Made by a program: the position numbers and the translations under genes
Assembly (NCBI GenBank): GCA_947044405.1
Contig: CAMRHE010000054.1
Location: 3,658,001-3,722,000, forward strand
Source: Leptodactylus fallax
Lineage: Eukaryota > Chordata > Amphibia > Anura > Leptodactylidae
Length of the DNA: 64,000 nt
Reading direction: 5' to 3'
Notes under the pieces: model-generated
The model's input: the letters and a program-made list of their open reading frames with translations, nothing else
Told to the model about the DNA's origin: nothing
The model's database searches: none
Shown here: one piece after another, positions 35,262 to 45,463 of the stretch
Layout: every line of letters begins with the position of its first letter
How positions within the stretch are numbered: the stretch's first letter is position 1

Positions 35262-36366
35262 CAGGGCTAGGCAACCTTTTTTGTTCGGCATGCCGATTTT
35301 AATCAAAAAAAAAAAATCAAAGATGAGGTACTCGGAGTACCACGCAATAATTGTAAGTCTGATGACCCCTAAACTAAAGTCATATACCACAAACCATAAC
35401 ACAGAAGTGCTGCCACCAGATGCTATAGGACACATGCGTTTACTGCTATTTCCTGGGATGCATCTGTACTTTCCGATTAGAAGTAATGAAAGTCCATGTG
35501 CAGCCCCCAATTAGTGGTAAATGTATGTGTCCAGGAGCACCATATGGCAGCAGCCTTATGGTGGAAACACACTATGTATCTGGATGCAGTTATATTCTTA
35601 GGCCACTGGAACTTTTATTTCGATGTAAAACTGCATTGACATGGTGCATTTTTGCACATAAAAAATGCCTGAGTTTTCTGTGCAAAAACACATCCTTAAT
35701 ACAGAAAACACACCATTATATAGAATAATGTCCCATAGTAGCCCCTGTACACGGTATTATATCCCATAGCGACTCCTGCATATGGTATTATATCCCATAG
35801 CTACCCCTCCATAAAGAATAATATTGTAACTTTTATAATATTCCAATTTTCGCCACTCACTAGCTATTATTATACTGTGGGGTCTCTTCAGACCTCAGAG
35901 TATAATAAGTGGAGGGCCAAGAGAGGTGACAAACATAAAGAACAATGTTACTCACCTTCCCTGCGCTCCACAGTGGCTCTGTTCTCTTCGGACGCTTCTG
36001 CCTTTACTCAGCGACCGCTGATTGGGTCTCAGGGGTCGCGTCATTATGTGTAATGACGTTGGACAAGACCTCTGAGGCCCTGTCAACCGTCTCTTACTTC
36101 AGGCAGAAGCACCTGCAGAGCACAGAGCCACTGCGGAGCGCAGGTATGGAGAGTTAACATTATTTTTTATGTTTGATCATCTACCCGGGGGCTCTGCTTA
36201 TTATATTCGGGGGTCTGAAGAAACCCCCGAGTATAATAATAGCAGTTTCATTTCGGCCTTGTTTGTTCCAATCGAAACTGCTGGGTGAGGAGTCGGGCTG
36301 CCCATGTCAGGTAAATAAGCCTCGCGTGCCACTCTTGGCACGCATGCTGGAGGTTGCCAACCCCTG
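35262..36366. mobile_element. hAT-type non-autonomous element, GTCTAGGA duplications
   Basis: The exact 8-mer GTCTAGGA is at 35254-35261 and 36367-36374. The ends are CAGGGCTAGGCAACC and GGTTGCCAACCCCTG. The left 450 bp are closely related to 16439-16840. It has three minisatellite units (35727-35825) and a full foldback module (35862-36241). It has no coding sequence. A third copy of the duplication at 36480-36487 follows a partial repeat of the right end. Confidence 0.85.
35862..36241. repeat. Foldback module: hairpin, GC-rich core, hairpin
   Basis: Hairpins at 35866-35911 and 36195-36241 (TTATATTCGGGGGTCTGAAG and complement) bracket the core. The left inner edge carries GTTACTCACCTTCC, a minus-strand splice-donor consensus. 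The right edge carries GCGCAGGTATGGAG, a weaker plus-strand donor. The core has CATTATGTGTAATGACG. Confidence 0.7.
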
Positions 36367-36487
36367 GTCTAGGACTTGTCAGCAACCCCCTGCCGTGTTT
36401 TTTCCGATCGAAACTGCCGGGTGAGGAGTCGGGCTGCCCGTGCCAGGTAAATAAGCCGTTCCGGGTGTTGCCGACTCCTGGTCTAGG
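36367..36487. repeat. Partial duplicate of the hAT-type right end plus target sequence
   Basis: After the first GTCTAGGACTTGTCAG comes a diverged roughly 95-bp copy of the element's right end (ATCGAAACTGCCGGGTGAGG to TTGCCGACTCCTG), and then GTCTAGGACTTGTCAG again at 36480. It looks like a tandem remnant of an earlier or aberrant event at the same site. Confidence 0.75.
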
Positions 36488-36545
36488 ACTTGTCAGAAAC
36501 TGTTGAAAAGCTGTAGTTTTATTGGTACTATTTTCTGGTATGTAC

Positions 36546-38140
36546 AGGGGCGCACCGCTAATGAGGTGAATTGAGGCAGCCGCCTCAGGCGGCACTGTCC
36601 GGCGGGCGGCATTTTTACTATTTCATGTAAACCAGCCCAGGACAGGCCGCTTTAAAAAAAAAAAAAAAAAAACAGAGCTGAGCGGGGCCTGTCCTGAGCT
36701 GGTTTACAAGACGTCGCATCTCAGCGCAGGCGGCGATACAATGACGTCATCACGCCGCCTACGCTGAGACACAGACGTCACGGACAAGAAGAGGAGGCGG
36801 CGGCGGCTGCATCAAGGCATCGCAGGTGAGTATAACTTTTTTTTTATATATATAAATAGGCCATAACCTGTTGGAGCATCCCCGGCAGGTAACGGCCTAT
36901 TTATTTACCTACCCCGCGTCTGCTCGTGGCCGCCCCCCGCTTCCCCCTTCTGCTATGGGACGCAGAAAGGGAAGTGGATGTTGCTGTGAGCGGCCGCGGG
37001 TATTGGTAAGTGAGGCCGCAGGCTGCAAATACTACTATTATTATACTCCAGGGTCTATTCAGACCCCGGAGTATAATAATCGGAGGCCTAGGGTTGGTGA
37101 GGGAACATAAAAACCAATGGTACTCACCTCCTGTGATCCGATGTAACTCCGAGCAGGTTTGAGGCCTCTGGTGACGTCATCAGGTCGCGTCGCCGGCCTG
37201 ATCACGTGACGTGTGTGCGCAATTAAACAGGGCTGAAAGCTGCAAGGAGTACACCGGTGTCCAGGATAGGTAAGTAACTTTGGTTTTTATGTTTGTATTC
37301 TCCCCTGGGTCTCCAATCATTATACTCTGGGGTCTGAAAAGAATCCGGCCCGCTGCCTTCTGTTATCTGGCCCGGCACTTATCTGGCCCCGGGCGGCATT
37401 TTTTTATTGTCCATTTAATGTAAACCAGCCCAGGAAAGGCCGCTTAAAAAAAATAAAAAACAAAAAAAAGCTGCGCGATACCTGTCCTGGGCTGGTTTAC
37501 GAGACCTCTGCATGTCAGCGCAGGCGGCGAGACAATGACGTCATCGCGCCTCCTACGCTGACACGCAGACGTCGCAGACAAGAAGAGGAGGCGGCGGCTG
37601 CATCAAGGCGTCGGAGGTAGGTGAGGATAAGTTTTTTTATATATATAAATAGGCCGTTGCCTGGTGGAGTATCCCCGGCACGTAACGGCTTATTTACTTA
37701 CCGATCCCCGCTGCTGGTTGTGGCCGCCCCCGCTTCCCCTTCTGCTATGGGACGCAGAAGCGGCTGTGTGCAGGAGCGGGGATGGTAAGTGAGGCCGCGG
37801 CCGGCAAACCCCATCAAATACTACAATTATTATACTCCGGGGGTCTTTTCAGACCCCGGAGTATAATAATCGGAGACCCAGGGGAGGTGATAAACATAAA
37901 ACCAGTGTTACTCACCTCTCCAGCGATCCGATGTTGCTCCCAGCCGGCTTCGGCCTTCTTTGGTGACGTCCCAGGCGTCACGTGAGCCAGGCCGACGTCA
38001 TTATGTCGCGACGCCGGTCTGTGCGACATTGAAGAAGGCCGAACGCAGGGAGCGCACCGAGGCCCAGGTAAGTAACACTGGTTTTTATGTTTGTCACCAC
38101 CTGGGTCTCCGATCATTATACTCTGGGGTCTGAAAAATAG
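36546..38140. mobile_element. Composite of hAT-type end and several GC-rich foldback modules
   Basis: It starts CAGGGGCGCACCGCTAATGA, related to the 13370 terminus. Six GC-rich cores follow (about 36690-36835, 36905-37015, 37130-37275, 37490-37620, 37690-37790, 37915-38080), separated by A/T segments and hairpins (37030-37081, 37828-37872). TGACGTCA occurs at 36742, 37172 and 37536. Splice-donor consensus sequences flank most cores pointing outward, for example GCAGGTGAGTATAAC at 36820 and CCCAGGTAAGTAAC at 38065. No open frame is supported. The left flank has no matching duplication at 38763, so the unit may be two elements fused. Confidence 0.6.
37828..38140. repeat. Foldback module, best-preserved symmetric copy
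   Basis: The left hairpin is ATTATTATACTCCGGGGGTC and its complement. Then CATAAAACCAGTGTTACTCA on the left mirrors GTAAGTAACACTGGTTTTTA on the right. The arms carry the splice-donor consensus on both strands, facing outward. The core has GGTGACGTCCCAGGCGTCAC and a palindromic GTCGCGACGCC. Confidence 0.75.
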
Positions 38141-38144
38141 TTCA

Positions 38145-38762
38145 TGGGTGGGGGCTCACTATGGGGCATAATAACCTGTGCAGGGGCCACTATGGACCAT
38201 AATACCGTTTGCAGGGGCCACTATGGAGCATAATACCAATGCAGGGGCCACTAAGGAGCATAATACCGATTGCAGGGGCCACTATGGAGCATAATAATGT
38301 GTGCAGGGGCCACTATTGAGCATAATACCATGTGCAGTGGCCACTATGGAGCATAATACCGTGTGCAGGGGCAACTATTGAGCATAATACCATGTGCAGG
38401 GGCCACTATGGAGCATAATACCATGTGCAGGGGCCGCTGTGGGGCGTAATACCGTGTGCAGAGGCAACTATAGAGCATAATACCATTTGCAGGGGTAAAC
38501 AGTATTTGTATAGTGCTTAATTTTTGATATATTCAGAAAAGGATGAGGATAGTATGTAACATGCTTTTTAGGTTTTAACAATACATTATGTTCTTCCTGG
38601 TTGCCCTCAAAGGGCTGATTGTAACAGTAGTAATGTACAAATGTAACTACTCCTTAATAGCTCGCTTAACTGTTAAGGAGAAGTTACTTTTATACATGTG
38701 TAAAATAATCTTGGCCCTTCAAGGCTGAAGTGGCCCCCGGAGAAAAATGAGTTTGACACCCC
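38145..38762 (+). mobile_element. 31-bp minisatellite (about 11 units) and a hAT-type right end
   Basis: Minisatellite units run 38150-38500. The following unique tail ends GAGTTTGACACCCCTG at 38762, a CTG-type hAT terminus. The matching left end (CAGGGGTGTCAAAC) is not in the window. Confidence 0.65.
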
Positions 38763-38940
38763 TGATTTAATAGTATTCACCATACAGGATAAATAACATT
38801 ATATTTGGATAGTTCAAACTTATATACATATGGCAGTACCTAATATCTTTATTTATTTTGTTTTTTTTTTAAATGGGAAAGGGACTGCTATACATCTCAG
38901 CATAGATCGTCACTCATATATACTGCCTGTGGACAGTATA
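38763..38940. other. No gene recognised
   Basis: A/T-rich spacer before a hairpin. Confidence 0.35.
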
Positions 38941-38941
38941 T

Positions 38942-39024
38942 GGTCCATCGACCATTTTCATGTGGCCTCTTACAAGGCGCAGTACGGCTCTTGTAAGAGG
39001 CCACATGAAAATGGCCGATGGACA
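38942..39024. repeat. Long hairpin, about 35-bp arms
   Basis: GGTCCATCGACCATTTTCAT then GTGGCCTCTTACAAG pairs with CTTGTAAGAGGCCAC then ATGAAAATGGCCGATGGAC, around a 13-nt loop. Only one or two mismatches are present. Confidence 0.85.
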
Positions 39025-39300
39025 TGCGCAGTTTCCAGCGAATGATGCGGAGCGGCATCAGGAGATGAAGAGAGAGGCGGTGCTGGATTTTGAAAAGAGG
39101 GTGTGACGTGACCACAGGGGACGCCCCCTGCGTATTTTGTAGACTGGTTGAACGCCCCCTGTGCAGCCTGAAGAATGATTTGCATAATCACGAAATCAGA
39201 AAAATAAAACGGCGGTGCAGATGAAAAAAAGAAAGGAATGAGACGAATAGCCTTTTTAAAGGCTATTACGACGTGCTGTTATTTAAAAATCGCTTTCGCC
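39025..39300. other. No gene recognised
   Basis: It contains a short palindrome GCCTTTTTAAAGGC at about 39250. Nothing else identified. Confidence 0.35.
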
Positions 39301-39309
39301 AATGATAGA

Positions 39310-39650
39310 ATCCCTTTAAGGCCTGATATAGGTTGTGTGTCAGAACTAGGGGTGTGGCACTACACTGAGGAAAGTGACGTGTTATCTGAACCTGAAAACA
39401 AAGTAACTACGTGCCACCTCTGTGTAAAAATCCAGAGCGGCAGTCTGGAAGCCAGGCTCCTGCATAGAAAGGTAACATTTGTTGTAGTAGGTAGTTCTCA
39501 GCCGAGAAGGTTTTGTTTGTGCCTTTGTAAAGGCAAACCTGTTTATGCACCTGCAAGTAAATAAACACCAGACTTGAGTGTGATCCAGTCTCTGTGTCCC
39601 TGTTTCCTGCACTGCTACCAAGCATCTACCTGAGCGGCTCCCCACAATAC
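39310..39650 (+). promoter_or_regulatory. Putative LTR remnant with poly(A) signal
   Basis: AATAAA at 39560-39565 is followed 85 bp later by GGCTCCCCACA, an LTR-like end. A possible start is TTGTGTGTCAG at about 39331. No convincing duplication was found. Confidence 0.3.
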
Positions 39651-39689
39651 TTATACTTCCGATGGTCCCCAGCGTTTGGGGCACTTCTG

Positions 39690-40001
39690 GTCTGTAAATG
39701 GCACCCCAGGGGTCACCACTAGGGCCTGTGATTGGGCCTCAGTGGTCGTGTAATGACATCAGAGCGTCCCACGTGATTACTGAGGCCCAATTACAGGCTT
39801 CAGCGGTGACCCCTGCGGTGAGTGATGTCATTCCCAGGCAGGAGAGGTCTTTAGAGGATGCTGGAGAGAGCCAGACAGACTTAGGATGCCCAGGAGAGGT
39901 GAGGCAAGGTGAGTATAGGTGTTACTTTTATTCATCTTCCCTGGGCCTCTACCTATTATATTCTGGGGTCTGAGGAGACCCCAGTGTATAATAATAGCAC
40001 T
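39690..40001. repeat. Right half of a foldback module
   Basis: A core with GTGATTGGGCCTCAGTGG mirrors ACTGAGGCCCAATTAC. It is followed by AGGCAAGGTGAGTATAGG, a plus-strand splice-donor consensus, and a hairpin at 39953-39999 (TATTATATTCTGGGGTCTGA and complement). Confidence 0.65.
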
Positions 40002-40383
40002 AAAACAAAATGGAGATTTTGTAGGGTTTGCCTGAAGATGCTCGAGCTTTCAGAGCATATTACACTGGGGGGAGGGCGCTCTTGGGAGTATATTATACTG
40101 TGTAAGGCCACTGTGGGAAGCATATTATACTTTGTGGGACCACTATGGAGCATTCTACTATGTGGGGCACTGGGGAACATATTATTCTGTGTAGGTTCCC
40201 TTCACTATTTACATCACATGCTATCTGTTTTATAGTAGCCATGGGATGTTATTACATTACACGGTCACTATAAAACAGATACTGTGTGATGGAAATAGTG
40301 AAGGGGTTCCAGCGCTCGCAAAAGCACCATGAATCTTTCAAACATTTGATCAGCATGGGTCCACTGATCTTTTACATCTCTTA
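40002..40383. other. Degenerate minisatellite-like units; palindromic segment
   Basis: CATATTATACTTTGTGGGACCA-type units (40085-40190) resemble the 31-bp minisatellite. ATCTGTTTTATAGTAGCCAT (40219) mirrors ACGGTCACTATAAAACAGAT (40260), as in the arms of 10777-12125. Confidence 0.45.
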
Positions 40384-40790
40384 GGGTATGTTCACGCAGA
40401 GTTTTTTTGCAGGCTGATTTTGAGGGGGAATCCACCTCAAAGAACACCTTCCCCTTCGTTTCAATGGAAGTCAGTAGCAGTATTTTTCCTCTAGCTGATT
40501 TTTTTTCAGCTAGAATAAAAAAAAAGTGACATGACCTATCTTCAGGAGGATTCCATCTTGAAAAACTTATTGAAATCAATAGGAGGTGGAAAAAACGCAA
40601 CGCGTTTTTTGACGCATTTTTTTTAAAGGGGAGTTTCCAGGTCCATACAGTTTGCCGGAGCAAAAAACCGTGGCAAAAACTGCAGCGAAAAAAGGCATCA
40701 TGTAAAAAAAATGTGTCAATAAACGTTTACTAATTCCTGAGGCAGATTTTTTCAGCCTGCAAAAAAACTCCATGTGAACATACCCCTAGG
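40384..40790. mobile_element. Miniature element, GGGTATGTTCAC-type (about 405 bp)
   Basis: Left end GGGTATGTTCACGCAGAGTT mirrors right CTCCATGTGAACATACCCC. Flanking TTA and TA could be a 2-3 bp duplication, as in Harbinger elements. The interior has further GCAGGCTGA/TCAGCCTGC pairing. Confidence 0.75.
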
Positions 40791-41337
40791 ACCCCGCAGT
40801 CTAGCAGAACACACAGTTCCCAGTTTTGTTTACATGTGTGTATATATAATGTGTGTGTGTGTATAATACATAGACAGTATATATATATAACTGTTAATAT
40901 CAAGAATGCACTGTAGGGAGGGGGTCCTCGGTCAAAGTTAGCGCTGGGGCTCACAACACTTTAGTTATGTCACTGGCCTATGTTTATTAGGCCAAGGCCT
41001 ATTACACATCTGTACATGACAGCTAGGAAGCCGTTGATTGGCCTCTTGACTGCCATTTAAGCCCTTTGGGTCTTGGATCTCAATGACGGGGGGCTGAGAG
41101 GGGTAAAATAAGGGCCTCCCTAAATACTCAGGTGCCATGATTGATATTGTTAGCAGCATCTGAGGGATTAATCTTCCAGAGTCAGAGTATTTTCTGACTT
41201 TAGCAGCTAGCCACACATCTTGGCTGTATTATACAGTTAGAATCCAAAAGTTATCTGGCAAGGACAGCTCTTGTGCCTGCTACATCGATGTACTATCACG
41301 CACTGTGTATAATAGTACGGCGCAAAGCAGGAAGGGG
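40791..41337. mobile_element. Right part of a TTAA-type element
   Basis: The right end GCAGGAAGGGG at 41337 precedes TTAA (41338-41341) and mirrors the terminus at 10599. The left limit is not visible; a TATATA microsatellite lies near 40850-40890. Confidence 0.5.
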
Positions 41338-41341
41338 TTAA

Positions 41342-41640
41342 TATAGTTTGTTTTTTTCAACAGCACAAGCTTGTTAAGGATACATTCACATCAAACAAAA
41401 GACTATAAAAATGTATCTGTCAGCAGACATATTAGGGCACATTTACCAAGCAACTTGCACATTTTTTGGGACTCGTTTGCTCATTGTACTTTATTTATGA
41501 AGCATTTGCACCTTTCTATCCAGATGTTTTTTTTTTCCATCGCTACTTTTGCTTTTTGGTGAGGAAAGGGGCATGGCCAAAGTGGAGTATATTTCGTTGC
41601 ATTATTTATATCTTGAGCTTATTCAGAAAGGTTCAAAAAA
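41342..41640. other. No gene recognised
   Basis: A/T-rich stretch with no recognised element. Confidence 0.35.
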
Positions 41641-42790
41641 AAGGAACAAATGCACTCCAGTACATGTGCCGCAACCCAGATGGAGGAGACCGGAGGATGG
41701 GCGTTGTAGTGGCTGAGGATGTGCCACTTGCTAAGCCGAGCACACTCAACAACCACTCCAGCCTCACTCCTGGGCTGGACAGAGTCGAGGGGGGTCCTGA
41801 AACACTAACAGATGGTGGTGGTAGTAGTTCTTTCCCCCGGGGCAGTTCCAGTTGGAGAGGGGACCTCTCCTCTCTGAGCCGGTGTGGTGGAAATTGGAAG
41901 GGCCCTTATTGAAACAACTGGAAACAGGTAACGGCAGCTTCTGAATGTCCAATTCCCCCCCAGCCTTGGTTCTAGGAGGATGCCCAGGGATGTTACAGGC
42001 TCCACAAAATAATCTACCACTACTCCTCTCATGCCTCTCCCAGCCAGATATACTGGGGATGGAGTCACAGAGAGTCCTGACAGGGATCTGGTTACCTGAA
42101 GACTAGGCCCGAACGTGAAACTCCTGTCAGGGTCCTCTCCTGCTCTTCCTGGCACGGCACCGAAAATGTCCAACAGCTTAGACAGCTACTCTCCCTTACT
42201 CAGGGCTATCTCTGTATGACAAAAGCCAAAAAGTTGTATACACAGCCCCACTCACGTATGGTAGAATCTTGTCTCAGGTGGAAGCGTCCTTGATAAAACT
42301 GTATGGAAGCCTGTCCCCACGGCTAGAGACCAGTATTAATCCAAAAAACAACTGTTGATAGCATCCAGCAATATTGCTTGAGAATGATTCTCCTTTGCAA
42401 GATTGCTGGATACTATCAACAGTTGTTTTTTGTCTCTGGATGAGCCTGGGGCTGATGTTATTCCTCCTTGAGGCTGTAGGCTGACCGTTGGGCCTCAGTC
42501 CAGAAGCTGGTGGAAGGGAAACTATGCATGCCTTCCCCAGCTAATTGCACACACCAGACTGAAGACCAACCGTTGCTGGGGAGACTAGGTCTCCCAACAA
42601 CCCCGCACACAGTGGCCTGTGATAGGCCAGGGCTGAACCAAGACAAGGTTTGAACAATGCAGGGGGGAAAATACAGAGGATAGCTGCATAACAATCACAT
42701 TTAACATAGAACGGAACATACCAACATAATCCCAGAGGCACAAAAGACAAACAATTAAAAGCAGTAGCACTCTGGGGTGCTGCACATGGG
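41641..42790 (-). other. LTR-retrotransposon-like non-coding block (minus)
   Basis: Read on the minus strand from 42784 the sequence starts TGCAGCACCCCAGAGTGCTA and continues with C/T-rich, LTR-like composition. There is no coding frame and no verified duplication. It also contains a 30-bp hairpin (42343-42431). Confidence 0.3.
42343..42431. repeat. Hairpin with 30-bp arms, one mismatch
   Basis: AAAAAACAACTGTTGATAGC then ATCCAGCAAT pairs with ATTGCTGGATACTATCAACA then GTTGTTTTTT, with a 29-nt loop. The symmetry is too good for chance. Confidence 0.88.
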
Positions 42791-43254
42791 CAGCGAAAAA
42801 TCGCCTCTCACGTCACAAAGCATGGGAATCACAATTCCATGTGGTACATGTTTTATTATGCAAGTGCGGATTTTTAGATAAATAGGCATAAAGTGCTCAA
42901 AAAAGGTGCACCTAAAATAACATAACTCCTTCTCAACATTTATCAAGGAGCTGCGCCTAAGTAATAAATATCCATCAAAAATAAATATCCTGAAAAGACT
43001 GACAAAAAAAAAGGTGTAACTGCTGAAATTTTAGATAAAAAAGTACAGTTAATAAATAACTCCCATAGACTCTAATGTTAAAAAAAATTGCAGCTTTTGA
43101 CTCTGCTTGTTCAACTGTCCTTCCCTGTCCGCTTTTTTTTTTTTTTGCAAGAAGTATATCCTACCCTGCTTTTCTGTCCTCCAAAAAAAAAAACCATGAC
43201 AAATCCATTTTTTTAACATTAGAGTCAATGTATAACTGCTGCAAACACCCAAGA
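42791..43254. other. Palindromic A/T-rich repeat, no gene
   Basis: ACTCCCATAGACTCTAATGT at 43059 mirrors ACATTAGAGTC at 43216, and GGACAG/CTGTCC pairs lie between. It is probably a small foldback element. Confidence 0.5.
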
Positions 43255-43600
43255 CACTGTTATACTCTCCTCAGACCCCAGAGTATAATAAGTGGAGGCT
43301 CAGGGGAGGTGAGTGAAGATAGCTATACTGGGCATCAACTGGCGTCGTCTTCAGGCCTCTTCCGGTCCCTGAATGACCTCATGTAATCCTGTGTCACCGC
43401 TATAGCCTTTCCCAGAGTTGGCCCAGGGGCATGTGACGTCATCCAGGGGCCGGAAAAGGCCAGAAGAAGATACCAGGGGATTGGCAGACGCCCAGGAGAG
43501 TTGAGGCAAGATGAGTTTACCTGTTTGCTATTTTCACTCACCTCCTCTGAGCCTCCACTTATTATCCGCTGAAGAAACCCCAGAGTATAATAATATCACT
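43255..43600. repeat. Foldback module with TGACGTCA core
   Basis: A half hairpin (CAGACCCCAGAGTATAATAA) opens it and a degraded hairpin near 43556-43595 closes it. TGACGTCA is at 43434-43441. Here the left edge GGGAGGTGAGTGAAG has a plus-strand donor, and the right edge is partly inverted (TTCACTCACCTCC), so this copy is rearranged relative to the others. Confidence 0.6.
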
Positions 43601-44189
43601 TTTGGTACAAGTTAAGCCTGAAATGTACCAAGGGGGAGGGGGGCAAACTTCACAAATATTCGCTGAAACAAACCTTGCGAGATTTGTCCATCTATTTATG
43701 GCCTGTTCAACCAAACGGATCTGTTTTTTATAATGTAAAAATGGATACATATTTGTGTTCGTTTTTACTATTGGTTGCAATTGGTTGGTCTGTACAGCCC
43801 GATCATTTGCAGCCGTGGTGGGCAGTGTAAACCAACGGCCACTGCCCTGCTCGTGTCACACCCTCTGGGATTGCGAGCAGGACAGCACCCGTGCTGCCCC
43901 TGTGAGCGGTTTTCTGAGTGGTTCCTCTGTAGTTCCTCCTGGCAGATTGATCTGCGCCTACATGCATCTCTCTCCATCCTTCCTTCCCTAAACTCGTTAT
44001 TTTACTTTTTGTGTTTCTTTTTTTTTTTTTTTTTGCATCCTCCTTTTTTGTTACATCTCCATGCTGCTGCAGAGCTCCGTTCAGTGATGTAAGTTATTTA
44101 TTGGACCTCTGCTCAATTTTTTTTGGCTGCAGGTTTTTTATTTATTTTTTTTTTTTTTTGCAAAACTCAATATTTTCGTTAGATTTAGT
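43601..44189. other. No gene recognised
   Basis: Mixed sequence with two long T runs (about 44019 and 44145). Nothing identified. Confidence 0.35.
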
Positions 44190-45390
44190 TATAATTGCTA
44201 TAAATATAGATAGAAGTCTCTATATCTATAGAACAATTATAGAAAGCTTTTAGGACAGGATCTTTTTTACTGTTGTACACACACAAGCCATCTTCTTGTG
44301 TGCATCCTGCGGCGCTGAGTGCTGGTCAGCGACATACATTTTTGACCGACACCTGCAGGGCTTCCTGCAGCGGGAGGAGTGGGGCGATGCTGTGGGCCCT
44401 GGGCTTGGAGGAGAGGGTGTCCCGGCGGTGAGAACCCATCCCGGCATCCGCCGTGCTATTACGGCGGATGCCGGGTCTGTAAAGATGATGGCGGCCGCTC
44501 TGCTGCAGAGCTGTCGCCATAGCAATTGGGTCTCCGCTAGACCCAGAGCTAATGCAAGCGATCAGAGTCCACTCCGATCGCAGGCATTACTACTTCCTTA
44601 AGTGTAAAAACTGCCCCCGGCCCCACCATGTACCTTTCAATTTGCAAGCCGTCTCCCGCGCGGCAAGATAGTGGGAGCCGACCTGCTTCTGCAACAGTCG
44701 GGAGCCTACTTAAGGCTCCCAGGCTTGTCATAGCAATATTACTATTGACCAGCTTCAATAGGAATGTACAGAATCGCCCATATTGCAGTCTATGGGACTT
44801 GCAATCAAATGATTGCAAGTTCAAGCCCCCTAGGGGGGCTAATAAAATAGTGAAAAAAAAAAGTAAAAAAAAAAATTTCTAAATCACCCACTTTCCCTAG
44901 AATACGTAGAAAATTACTGTGAAACACATACACATTAAGTATCCCTGTGTCCGAAAACGCCCGGTCTACAAACTTATAAAAATATTTTTCCTGTAGGGTG
45001 AACGTCGTAGCGTGAAAAAAAAAAATCAAAAATGCCAAACTGCCATTTTTTTCGCTGTTTCGCCTCTGATTTCAATAAAAAGTGATCAAAGCAATAGACA
45101 TACCCCAAAATGGTAGAACTAAAAAGTACATCTGGCCCTGCAAAAAAAAGATGTCCTATGGCCTTGCACCTGTTGAAAAACTACAACTCCCATATGTTAT
45201 TAAATATTTTACCACTTTTTTTTTGCGTCAAAATTTTTTTTCCCTATTTTCCTCCTCTAAAACCTAGGTGCGTCTTATGGTCCGGTGCGTCTTATAGTCC
45301 AAAAAATACGGTAGTCAGGATTGCTATAAATACAGATAGAAGTCTCTATATCTATAAAAAAAATTTAGTGAGCTTTTAGGACAGGGTGTT
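44190..45390. mobile_element. piggyBac-type non-coding segment bounded by 70-bp direct repeats
   Basis: ATTGCTATAAATATAGATAG then AAGTCTCTATATCTATA at about 44196 recurs at about 45321, spaced 1.12 kb. The inside resembles 27301-30075: palindromic GCGATCAGAGTCC/ACTCCGATCGC, then ACTTTCCCTAGAATA and AATAAAAAGTGATCAAAGCA, matching AATAAAAAGTGATCAAACCA at about 27930. No TTAA ends were found. Confidence 0.5.
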
Positions 45391-45463
45391 ATATGTAAGG
45401 AAAGTTATTGTAGTTCTTTTATATCTCTCTTTTTTCTGGTTAACACATTTTTTTACACATATA

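Noticed and set aside
41466..42173. Open frames of 122-148 residues on both strands
   Set aside because: No recognisable domain, and both strands are open to similar length in a GC-rich, LTR-like block.
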